The position numbers and the translations under genes were made by a program. 47,256 bases of DNA from Atopobiaceae bacterium (GTDB taxonomy: Bacteria > Actinomycetota > Coriobacteriia > Coriobacteriales > Atopobiaceae), in the NCBI GenBank assembly GCA_030525685.1, contig JAUNEG010000004.1, forward strand, positions 12,098-59,353, written 5' to 3'. Below are positions 8,808-15,696 of the stretch, one piece after another. Under the pieces are notes generated by a model. It was not told the DNA's origin, did not search any database, and was given only the letters and a program-made list of their open reading frames with translations. Numbering within the stretch: position 1 is the first letter of the stretch; each line of letters starts with the position of its first letter.

Positions 8808-9377
8808 ATGACCAGGAAAACGCTGGGCATCACCACGCGCGAGCAGCTGGACGTCTACATGAACCCGCAGCGTCAGCGCCTGCTGCACGAGATGCAGGTC
8901 CTCGCGCAGCCGGCCACGTGCAAGCAGTTGGCAGACGCCATGGGCATATCCGCCTCCTCGGTCACGCACCACATGAGGAAGCTCGAGTCGCTGGGTCTGG
9001 TGGAGCTCGACCACACCGAGGTCATCCGTGGCATAACCGCGCGCTACTGGCGGGCCGTGCCCACAGACGTCTCTTTGCGCGCCAACGAGGACGGGGACCT
9101 CCAGGAGGAGAAGATGTTCCTCGTGGACTACCTCAACCAGCAGGTCTTTGCGGGGCTGCGCGCCTATGCGGCATCGGACGCGGTGGAGCGCGAGAAGGAG
9201 CTGGGCCTTGCCCACGGCGAGCTGCTCAGCGGCGTGATGCACCTCACGGAGGACGCGGCGCGGGAGTTCCAGGACGTCGTGCGCGCGTTTGTCGAGAAGT
9301 ACGACCAGCCGCAGGAGGGCACGGTGCCCTGGGAGTTCAGCGTGGCCTGCTACCCGCATCGGAGCTTCCCGGCGTAA
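8808..9377 (+). CDS. Winged helix-turn-helix transcriptional regulator (ArsR-like)
   Basis: Cytoplasmic DNA-binding regulator of 189 residues. The N-terminal winged HTH (about residues 20-85) has the pattern CKQLADAMGISASSVTHHMR followed by LESLGLVELDH, typical of ArsR/GntR-like dimeric repressors. The C-terminal part (about 100-189) has no recognised ligand domain; its charged helices suggest dimerisation. Start ATG follows a strong GGAGG. The gene has its own promoter containing a palindrome, and it is divergent from the CmpB-type membrane gene, its most likely second target. Ligand unknown. Confidence 0.85.
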   Translation: MTRKTLGITTREQLDVYMNPQRQRLLHEMQVLAQPATCKQLADAMGISASSVTHHMRKLESLGLVELDHTEVIRGITARYWRAVPTDVSLRANEDGDLQEEKMFLVDYLNQQVFAGLRAYAASDAVEREKELGLAHGELLSGVMHLTEDAAREFQDVVRAFVEKYDQPQEGTVPWEFSVACYPHRSFPA

Positions 9378-9443
9378 GCGCCGGCTCCGCGCGACCATCC
9401 GCACAACCTAGCTTGCAAAAGCCCGCCAGGGGAGGGGTTCGTC

Positions 9444-9562
9444 ATGGAGAAGAACGGCGTTCTGCCTGTCTCACACGCGCTCGTGTTCCTGCTGATCCGT
9501 CTGGGGTGGCCGCGCTTGCCGCGCTCGGCGTCCGCCGCCGCTCCCGCCCCTCCCATCCGTAG
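9444..9562 (+). pseudogene. Possible remnant of a small membrane protein
   Basis: An ATG with a good GGGGAGGGG ribosome site begins MEKNGVLPVSHALVFLL. After about 17 codons the hydrophobic character continues only in another frame (GVAALAALGVRRRSRPSHP, stop at 9560-9562). That pattern suits a frameshifted short membrane peptide that ends just before the repeat at 9562. No family recognised. It could equally be non-coding. Confidence 0.25.
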
Positions 9563-9687
9563 GGTATGTGCAAGATTAAAAGCCTGATGTACTTCTCGCC
9601 AATGCGCTGACCTGCGGTTTCACGATTGCATGGTACCGCATCAATTCTGCAATAGTGTACATACCCTAAGGCGGGGTGCACATACCC
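9562..9687. repeat. Intergenic palindromic element A (GGGTATGTGCA arms)
   Basis: Left arm GGGTATGTGCA (9562-9572) is complementary to GTGTACATACCC (9655-9666). The right arm is repeated 21 bp further on as GTGCACATACCC (9676-9687). The interior holds the GCAGGT core on the minus strand (9610-9615) and a CTTCTCGCC copy. A second element with the same arms, order and spacing lies at 47132-47256, which shows this is a mobile or propagated unit rather than a local hairpin. Confidence 0.8.
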
Positions 9688-10168
9688 TGGGCGGGAAGCG
9701 CCCTCTGGCGAGAAGGACGAGCGCGACCGCGAGCACGCGGCGGAGGAAGCGTCGGTGGTCGGGCAGCGAGATGCCGAGCGGCTCGGCGATCTCCCAGGGC
9801 GCCCGCAGGAGGCCGCTCCCATCCTCCCGTGCGGTGAAGGGCACCTCGGGCCGCTCGCGGGACGGGTTCTCGCGGCGCGGCCTCTGTCTTGGCGGCGACG
9901 GAGCCCCACGTCTTCTTGTTGAGGTCGCAGCGCGAGGCAAGCATGGCGTAGCTGGTCGCGACCGTGAACGCGATCACGATGGCGATTGCGGTGAAGAGTC
10001 CGACGAGGTACAGCCCGGTGTTGTGGAAGACGAGGTCGTCGAGCATGCTGAGGAAGAGGAGCTCGCCCATGACAATGAGGATGCAGGCGAGGCGCGCCGC
10101 GGGAGCGGGCCCATGACGTAGTATCAGCGGATGAGCAGCCGCTCCCAGCCTGTGACGTCTGCGTTCAT
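9641..10168 (-). pseudogene. Frameshifted membrane protein gene
   Basis: Read on the minus strand, a start with a GGGGAGGGG ribosome site at 10168 gives MNADVTGWERLLIR and then a stop. The protein character resumes in a second frame, with two membrane helices (LACILIVMGELLFLSMLDD and LYLVGLFTAIAIVIAFTVAT). It shifts again to a third frame ending in a basic segment and another hydrophobic stretch (VLAVALVLLA). At least two frameshifts are needed to join these pieces. The 3' end runs into palindromic element A. No family recognised, so the original function is unknown. Confidence 0.55.
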
Positions 10169-10235
10169 AGGCCCCTCCCCTGCGCGTAGGTTCGACAGAT
10201 CATATCTTGCAGCCGCAGCGCAGAGGAGTCTGAAA

Positions 10236-10251
10236 GTTATTCATGGATAAC
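10236..10251. promoter_or_regulatory. Candidate operator GTTAT-N6-ATAAC upstream of the CydDC-like operon
   Basis: A perfect 5-6-5 palindrome, GTTAT TCATGG ATAAC, sits in the AT-rich leader about 65 bp before the first ABC gene. It does not match the enterobacterial NsrR box that I know. The regulator is unknown. Its position in front of an operon containing a YgbA-like gene makes a redox- or nitric-oxide-responsive repressor plausible. Confidence 0.4.
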
Positions 10252-10316
10252 AATTGCCCCGAAATAGTCTACTCTCTCTAACAGACAGAAACGGACGTGA
10301 GGGGCAACGACACGTG

Positions 10317-12086
10317 ATGATCGACAAGCGGCTCATCGGCATCGTGCCGGGGAGCATGAGGTACGTGGGTGCGAGCGTGGCCCTGCAGTGGGCGTCGCTT
10401 ATGGCCAACATGGGCATGGTGCTCGTCATCTGCCGGACGCTCTCCGCGCTCTGGGCGGGCGCGGCGGGCGAGAAGGACCTCGTGCTTCTCGGCGTCTGCG
10501 TGGTCGCGGCGGCAGCCGTGCGCGGTCTTTCCGCCGTGGGCTCCGTGCGCATGGGGTTTCTCGCCAGCCGCGAAGTCAAGCGCACGCTGCGCCACCGCAT
10601 CTACGAGAAGCTCCTGCGCCTGGGGCCGGGCTATCGCGAGGAGGTGCGCACCTCCGAGGTCGTGCAGGTGGCGGTGGAGGGGTGCGACCAGCTGGAGACC
10701 TACTTCGGCGCGTACCTGCCGCAGCTCTTCTATGCCCTGCTCGCACCGCTCACGCTCTTCGTGGCCCTGGCCTTTGTGAACGCGCCGGCGGCCGTGGTGC
10801 TTCTGGTGTGCGTGCCGCTCATCCCGGTGGCCATCGCCGCGGTCCAGACCTGGGCCAAGCGGCTGCTCGGCCGCTACTGGGGGCAGTACACCGAGCTCGG
10901 CGACACCTTCCTGGAGAACCTCCAGGGCCTCACCACCCTCAAGGTCTACCAGGCCGACGAGTTCAAGCAGGCCGAGATGAACGAGCAGGCCGAGAGGTTC
11001 CGCCGCATCACGATGCGCGTGCTCACGATGCAGCTCAACTCCATCACGATCATGGACCTCGTGGCCTATGGCGGGGCGGCCGCCGGTGTGGCGGTGGCGC
11101 TCACGCAGATGGCTGCCGGCGCGGTTGACCTGGGAGGCTGTCTGGCCATCATCCTGCTGGCGGCGGACTACTTCATTCCCATGCGCCAGCTGGGGTCGTT
11201 CTTCCACGTGGCCATGAACGGCATGGCGGCGAGCGAGAAGATCTTTAGGCTGCTGGGCCTGCCGGAGCCCCCGGCGGGCGGGAAGAGCTTTCCCGCGCGG
11301 TGTGAGGTGCGCGCCCGTGACCTGGGCTTCTCGTACGACGGCGAGCGTGAGGTGCTCTCCGGCGTGAGCCTCGACGTGCCGGCGGGCGGCTTCGTGGCCG
11401 CGGTGGGCGAGTCCGGCTGCGGCAAGTCCACGCTCGCGGCGCTTCTGCTGGGGCGGCTGCGCGGGTATCGGGGGTCGCTCACGGTGGGCGGCGTGGAGGT
11501 CTCCGCGCTCGATGCGGCCGACCTGCTCGCCCACGTGACGTACGTGGGCCACGAGAGCTACCTCTTCAAGGGGACGGTGCGGGAGAACCTGCTGTTCGCG
11601 GCGCCGGGGGCGACGGACGACGCGCTCTGGGCCGCACTCGAGGCCACACGGCTGGCACCCTTCCTGCGCGGCGAGGCCGGGCTGGACACGGCGCTCGCGG
11701 AGCGCGGCTCCAACCTCTCCGGCGGGCAGCGCCAGCGCCTGGCCATCGCCCGCGCGCTCTTGCACGAGACGCCCATCTACGTCTTTGACGAGGCCACCTC
11801 CAACGTGGACGCGGAGAGCGAGGACGCCATCATGGCGGCTGTCCGCGGGCTGGCCGGGCGCGCGACGGTGGTCCTCATCTCGCACCGCCTGGCCAACGTG
11901 GTGGGGGCGGACGAGATCTTCGTGCTAGACGGCGGTCGCGTGGTGGAGCGCGGGCGTCACGACGAGCTCGTTGCCGCGGATGGCCGCTACGCCGCGCTCT
12001 GGCGGACCCAGCGCGAGCTCGAGGACTACGGTGTTCTGACAAACGACCCCGGCACCTTTGTCATGAACGAGGGGGGATGCGCATGA
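10317..12086 (+). CDS. ABC exporter, CydD-like subunit (membrane domain fused to ATPase)
   Basis: Half-transporter of 589 residues: six-helix membrane domain (about 1-320), then a nucleotide-binding domain with Walker A GESGCGKST (about 364), signature LSGGQRQRL (about 471) and Walker B YVFDEATS. Segments such as YFGAYLPQLFYALLAPLTLF and GDTFLENLQGLTTLKVYQAD are characteristic of the CydD side of the CydDC family, which exports cysteine and glutathione and supports cytochrome bd assembly in E. coli. GTG at 10314 and ATG at 10317 are both possible; a GAGGGG lies 9-12 nt upstream. It overlaps the next ABC gene by 4 nt, so they presumably form a heterodimer. The true substrate is not proven. Confidence 0.85.
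   Translation: MIDKRLIGIVPGSMRYVGASVALQWASLMANMGMVLVICRTLSALWAGAAGEKDLVLLGVCVVAAAAVRGLSAVGSVRMGFLASREVKRTLRHRIYEKLLRLGPGYREEVRTSEVVQVAVEGCDQLETYFGAYLPQLFYALLAPLTLFVALAFVNAPAAVVLLVCVPLIPVAIAAVQTWAKRLLGRYWGQYTELGDTFLENLQGLTTLKVYQADEFKQAEMNEQAERFRRITMRVLTMQLNSITIMDLVAYGGAAAGVAVALTQMAAGAVDLGGCLAIILLAADYFIPMRQLGSFFHVAMNGMAASEKIFRLLGLPEPPAGGKSFPARCEVRARDLGFSYDGEREVLSGVSLDVPAGGFVAAVGESGCGKSTLAALLLGRLRGYRGSLTVGGVEVSALDAADLLAHVTYVGHESYLFKGTVRENLLFAAPGATDDALWAALEATRLAPFLRGEAGLDTALAERGSNLSGGQRQRLAIARALLHETPIYVFDEATSNVDAESEDAIMAAVRGLAGRATVVLISHRLANVVGADEIFVLDGGRVVERGRHDELVAADGRYAALWRTQRELEDYGVLTNDPGTFVMNEGGCA
12037..12064. repeat. REP-like hairpin, copy 1 of the ATGACAAAGGTG family
   Basis: A hairpin inside the 3' end of the first ABC gene: TGACAAA pairs with TTTGTCA around a GC-rich loop. 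On the minus strand it reads ATGACAAAGGTGCCGGGG, the same sequence as the start of the YgbA gene region at 13718-13737. Positions 12047-12066 and 13718-13737 are therefore a 20-bp perfect inverted repeat flanking the second ABC gene. Confidence 0.65.
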
Positions 12087-13723
12087 GGGTGATGCTTCGG
12101 CTCGTGGGGCTGGTGCGCCCGCTCACGGGATTCATGGTGCTGGCGATTCTCATGGGGCTTCTCGGCCATGCGTGCGCGGCGGCGATCACGGTGCTCGGCG
12201 GCTATGGCGTGCTCGCGGTGCTGGACGCGGGCGCAGCGGCCCCGCTCACGGGCCTCGTCGCGGCGATGGCCGTCTGCGCCGCGGCGCGCGGCCTCTTGCG
12301 CTACGGCGAGCAGGCGTGCAACCACTTCATCGCGTTCAAGCTGCTCGCGCTCGTCCGCGACCGCGTGTTCCGGGCGCTCCGTCGCCTGGCCCCGGCCAAG
12401 CTCGAGGGGCGCGACCGCGGCGACCTCATCTCGCTCATCACCTCGGACATCGAGCTCCTCGAGGTCTTCTACGCGCACACCATCTCGCCCGTCGCGATCG
12501 CGCTCACCTTCTGCGCGGGCGCCTGCGCCTTCATCGGGAGTTTCCACCCTGCGCTCGCCGTCGTGGCTGCGGCGTCGTACCTCGCCGTGGGCGTGGCGTG
12601 CCCGCTCGTCGCCGCGCGCCTTGCCGGGGACGCCGGGGCGCGCTTCCGGGCCGGCGCGGGCGGGCTCTCGAGCTTCGTGCTGGAGAGCCTGCGCGGCCTG
12701 GACGAGATCCTGCAGTACGGCGCCGGCGCGGCGCGCCTCGCCCAGATGGACGGGCGGTCCCGCGCGCTCGCCGCGGACGAGGAGCGCATGAAGCGCTCGA
12801 CCGGTAGCGCGACGGCGCTCACCAACACGGTCATTCTCGCCTGCGACCTGGCCATGCTGCTCGTTGCGGCGGCGCTTCGCCGCGCCGGTGCCGTGGGCTT
12901 TGACGGCGTCCTCATCCCCGTTCTCGCGCTCATGAGCTCCTTTGGCCCGGCGGTGGCGCTCGCGAGCCTGGGCTCCACGCTGCAGCCCACCCTCGCAGCC
13001 GGGGAGCGCGTGCTCGCCATCCTGGACGAGGAGCCGGTCACGCCGGAGGTCACGGGCGAGAAGCGCGTGGGCTTCGACGGTGCCGCAGCGAGCCACGTGG
13101 GCTTCTCCTACGGAGACGAGCGCGTGCTCACAGACGTCTTGCTCGAGGCACCCGCCGGGAGGATCGTGGGCATCACCGGGCGCTCCGGCTCCGGCAAGTC
13201 CACGCTGCTGCGCCTCTTCATGCGGTTCTGGGACGCGGACGAGGGGAGCGTCACAGTTTCCGGGCGCGACGTGCGGCGTGTGAACACGGCCGACCTGCGC
13301 GCGCTGGAGTCCCTCGTCACGCAGGAGACGCACCTCTTCCACGACAGCGTCCGCAACAACCTGCGCATCGCGCGGCTCGACGCCACGGACGATCAGATCG
13401 AGGCGGCCTGCCGCAAGGCCTCGGTCCATGACTTCGTGATGAGTCTGCCCGAGGGCTACGACACGCCGGTTGGCGAGCTCGGCGACACCCTCTCGGGCGG
13501 CGAGCGCCAGCGCCTGGGACTTGCGCGCGCCTTTTTGCACGATGCCCCGTTCATCCTGCTCGATGAGCCCACGAGCAACCTTGACAGCCTGAACGAGGCC
13601 GTCATCCTGCGCGCAATAGCCGAGGGGCGCGCCGGGCGGACGGTCCTTCTCGTCTCCCATAGGCCGTCCACGATGCGCATCGCCGACACCGTGGTCTCCG
13701 TTGAGAACGGGAGGCTCTCATGA
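12083..13723 (+). CDS. ABC exporter, CydC-like subunit (membrane domain fused to ATPase)
   Basis: Second half-transporter, 546 residues. Membrane domain about 1-310, ATPase with Walker A GRSGSGKST (about 366), signature LSGGERQRL (about 471) and Walker B FILLDEPTS. Start is the ATG at 12083, 6-7 nt after a GGGGGG run and overlapping the previous stop as ATGA; the ATG at 12077 would sit on top of the ribosome site. Translational coupling with the upstream CydD-like gene supports a heterodimeric exporter. Its stop overlaps the start of the YgbA-like gene by 4 nt. Assignment to CydC specifically is less certain than assignment to the ABC exporter superfamily. Confidence 0.83.
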   Translation: MRVMLRLVGLVRPLTGFMVLAILMGLLGHACAAAITVLGGYGVLAVLDAGAAAPLTGLVAAMAVCAAARGLLRYGEQACNHFIAFKLLALVRDRVFRALRRLAPAKLEGRDRGDLISLITSDIELLEVFYAHTISPVAIALTFCAGACAFIGSFHPALAVVAAASYLAVGVACPLVAARLAGDAGARFRAGAGGLSSFVLESLRGLDEILQYGAGAARLAQMDGRSRALAADEERMKRSTGSATALTNTVILACDLAMLLVAAALRRAGAVGFDGVLIPVLALMSSFGPAVALASLGSTLQPTLAAGERVLAILDEEPVTPEVTGEKRVGFDGAAASHVGFSYGDERVLTDVLLEAPAGRIVGITGRSGSGKSTLLRLFMRFWDADEGSVTVSGRDVRRVNTADLRALESLVTQETHLFHDSVRNNLRIARLDATDDQIEAACRKASVHDFVMSLPEGYDTPVGELGDTLSGGERQRLGLARAFLHDAPFILLDEPTSNLDSLNEAVILRAIAEGRAGRTVLLVSHRPSTMRIADTVVSVENGRLS

Positions 13724-13748
13724 CAAAGGTGCCGGGGGCGACTGTCAT
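13720..13748. repeat. REP-like hairpin, copy 2 of the ATGACAAAGGTG family
   Basis: ATGACA (13720-13725) pairs with TGTCAT (13743-13748). The unit overlaps the first codons of the YgbA-like gene, so it encodes MTKVPGATVM. The arm sequence is nearly the same as the repeats at 12037-12064 and 34609-34637. As it covers a start codon, the hairpin could reduce translation initiation at this ATG. Confidence 0.6.
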
Positions 13749-14082
13749 GAAGAAGCGCGGGCGCGAGAAGCGCATGGTCTCCGAGATGATCTCGCTCTAC
13801 TGTCGCAGGCGCCACGGCACGCGCGCGGGCGAGCTCTGCCCGGAGTGCTCCGAGCTCGCGGAGTACGCGCGGCAGCGCAGCGACCGCTGCCCCTTCATGG
13901 AGACCAAGACCTTCTGCTCCAACTGCCGCGTGCACTGCTACAGGCCGGAGATGCGCGAGAAGATTCGCGAGGTCATGCGCTTCTCGGGCCCGCGCATGAT
14001 CTTCCATCACCCCGTGACGGCCGTCCGTCACGTCATCGAGACCACGGCCGAGAAGAGACGACTTTCCAGGGAGGACACATGA
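13720..14082 (+). CDS. YgbA-like protein (nitrous oxide-stimulated promoter family)
   Basis: Small cytoplasmic protein (120 residues from 13720, 111 from the internal ATG at 13747). It matches the YgbA_NO family closely: YCRRRHGTRAGELCPECSEL, then CPFMETKTFCSNCRVHCYRP, then EKIREVMRFSGPRM and a HPVTAVRH segment. The clustered Cys residues suggest metal or iron-sulfur binding. In E. coli, ygbA is under NsrR control and helps growth recovery after nitric oxide. The first nine codons lie in a REP-like hairpin, so MKKRGREK at 13747 may be the real start. It overlaps both neighbours by 4 nt, so it is firmly part of this operon. Confidence 0.88.
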   Translation: MTKVPGATVMKKRGREKRMVSEMISLYCRRRHGTRAGELCPECSELAEYARQRSDRCPFMETKTFCSNCRVHCYRPEMREKIREVMRFSGPRMIFHHPVTAVRHVIETTAEKRRLSREDT

Positions 14083-14465
14083 AGGTGAAGAAGGTGCTGC
14101 TCGTTGCGCTGGGCTGCGTGGGGCTCGCGCTGGGGGCCGTGGGCGCGGTGGTGCCGCTGCTGCCGGCGTTCCCGTTCCTGATGCTCGCGGCGTTCTGCTT
14201 TGCCAAGAGCTCGGAGCGGCTGCACGCGTGGTTCTGCGGCACCAGGCTCTACAAGAGGAACCTCGAGAGCTACGTGGCTGGCCAGGGCATGGACTGGGCC
14301 ACCAAGATCCGCGTGATGGTCACGGTGACCCTGCTCATGGCCATCGGCTTTGTCATGATGCACCAGGTGCGCGTGGGACAGATCGTCCTCGCGTGCGTCT
14401 GGGTGTTCCACATCCTGTACTTCTGCTTCGGCGTGAAGACCCGCCGCGCGCCGGCCGAGGCGTGA
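14079..14465 (+). CDS. YbaN/DUF454 family inner membrane protein
   Basis: Membrane protein of 128 residues with three to four hydrophobic helices. The family hallmark is present: LGAVGAVVPLLPAFPFLML followed by AAFCFAKSSERLHAWF and later RLYKRNLESY. The start overlaps the YgbA stop (ATGA), with AGGGAGGA upstream. Function of the family is unknown. It is often found near redox, haem or copper genes; here it is coupled to CydDC-like and YgbA-like genes, which suggests a role in the same stress response. This is inference. Confidence 0.88.
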   Translation: MKVKKVLLVALGCVGLALGAVGAVVPLLPAFPFLMLAAFCFAKSSERLHAWFCGTRLYKRNLESYVAGQGMDWATKIRVMVTVTLLMAIGFVMMHQVRVGQIVLACVWVFHILYFCFGVKTRRAPAEA

Positions 14466-14507
14466 GCGGCGGGCGAGAAGAACGCGGGCCCGTAAGGGGA
14501 GGCTGCC

Positions 14508-14873
14508 ATGATCAACGTCATCATCGTCCTTGCCGTGGCGGCGGTCATCCTTCTCGCCGCCCGCCGCTACCTGCGGACGCTCCGTCGGGGCGGCTGCGGC
14601 TGCGGTTGCGCTGGCGGGGGAGAGGCGCGCGTCGTGCGCCCCACGGTGTCGGACACCAACGAGGCGCACTACCCCTACGCCCTCGACCTCACCGTCGAAG
14701 GCATGCACTGCGAGCACTGCCTCGTGGCCGTGGAGACCGCGCTCGACGGGCTCGGCGGCGTGTGGGCGCGCGCGAGCCTGCCCGACCGCGTGCGCGTGCT
14801 CTCCAAGGACCCGATCGACCCCGCCGCGCTCGCGGCTGCCGTCGAGGCCGCCGGCTATCACGTGGCGGGATAG
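14508..14873 (+). CDS. Cys-rich membrane-anchored HMA-domain metal-binding protein
   Basis: 121-residue fusion-like protein. The N-terminal helix (INVIIVLAVAAVILLAARRY) with a following GCGCGCAG-like Cys/Gly patch resembles FeoB-associated Cys-rich membrane proteins. The C-terminal half is a heavy-metal-associated (HMA) domain with GMHCEHC (residues 65-71), the copper-chaperone Cys-X-X-Cys site. It probably captures a metal ion, copper or iron, at the membrane. It lies 42 nt downstream of the DUF454 gene, and that gap contains a GAGAAGAACG copy. Start ATG follows AAGGGGAGG. The combination of both modules in one short protein is unusual but clear. Confidence 0.82.
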   Translation: MINVIIVLAVAAVILLAARRYLRTLRRGGCGCGCAGGGEARVVRPTVSDTNEAHYPYALDLTVEGMHCEHCLVAVETALDGLGGVWARASLPDRVRVLSKDPIDPAALAAAVEAAGYHVAG

Positions 14874-15056
14874 CGGGCGGCTTCCGGACGGTTCTTCTCG
14901 CCAGGGCGTCCAAACGCGCGCGGGCCACTGGTTGTGAAGAAACCGTGTGGCGTAGGCAAAAAGTAAGCCTTTTCAAACTCTCGAGTCAGAAATGCGGCCA
15001 GCAGGGTATCACTTGAGCAAGCCCCAACGGGCAGCCACCAATCAAAGGAGCCAAGC

Positions 15057-15620
15057 ATGTCCCTCATCAACAAGGAGATCTCCGACTTCACCGTCCAGGC
15101 CTATCAGAACGGCGACTTCCACACCGTCTCCAAGGCGGACGCCCTCGGGCACTGGAGCCTGTTCTTCTTCTATCCCGCCGACTTCACCTTTGTCTGCCCC
15201 ACCGAGCTCGAGGAGCTGGCGGAGAACTACGACGCCTTCAAGGCCGAGGGCTGCGAGGTCTACTCCGTGAGCTGCGACACCCACTTCGTGCACAAGGCGT
15301 GGCACGACGAGTCCGAGCGCGTGGGCAAGGTCAGCCACCCCATGCTGGCGGACCCGGCGCACGTCCTCGCGCGCGACTTCGAGGTCCTGATCGAGGACGA
15401 CGGCCTCGCCGAGCGCGGCGCCTTCATCGTGGACCCCGAGGGGCGCATCCAGGTCTACGAGGTCACGGCCGGCGGCATCGGCCGCAACGCCAAGGAGCTG
15501 CTGCGCCTGGTCCAGGCCGCCAAGTTCGTGGCCGAGCACGGCGACCAGGTCTGCCCCGCCAAGTGGCAGCCGGGCGCCGAGACGCTGAGGCCCAGCCTCG
15601 ACCTGGTGGGCCAGCTGTAG
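15057..15620 (+). CDS. ahpC: Peroxiredoxin, alkyl hydroperoxide reductase subunit C
   Basis: Two-Cys peroxiredoxin of 187 residues that reduces H2O2, organic peroxides and peroxynitrite in the cytoplasm. The peroxidatic Cys is in FVCPTE (about residue 46) and the resolving Cys in DQVCPAKW (about 165). The AhpC pattern FFYPADFTF and GGIGRNAKELLR are intact. Start follows AAAGGAG. The 180-bp leader is fairly AT-rich in its middle (14945-15000), but I see no certain promoter or PerR/OxyR box. The AhpF-like reductase starts 76 nt downstream, so the two form the usual ahpCF pair. Confidence 0.95.
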   Translation: MSLINKEISDFTVQAYQNGDFHTVSKADALGHWSLFFFYPADFTFVCPTELEELAENYDAFKAEGCEVYSVSCDTHFVHKAWHDESERVGKVSHPMLADPAHVLARDFEVLIEDDGLAERGAFIVDPEGRIQVYEVTAGGIGRNAKELLRLVQAAKFVAEHGDQVCPAKWQPGAETLRPSLDLVGQL

Positions 15621-15696
15621 GCGCGCTGTGCGCGAAGACTCGGACAGGGCCGCGACCGGGCATCCGGCCGCGGCCCTCGTACATAGGGAGCAAAGA

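Noticed and set aside
10180..10235. tRNA-like GGTTCGA word near 10187
   Set aside because: No cloverleaf arms or acceptor stem can be formed around it.
12047..13737. Phase-variable invertible gene cassette
   Set aside because: The perfect inverted repeats are explained by membership in a REP-like hairpin family and no invertase gene lies nearby; kept only as a testable side idea.
14945..15056. Riboswitch or PerR/OxyR box before ahpC
   Set aside because: No conserved riboswitch core and no convincing palindrome of the known peroxide regulators; only an AT-rich leader is seen.
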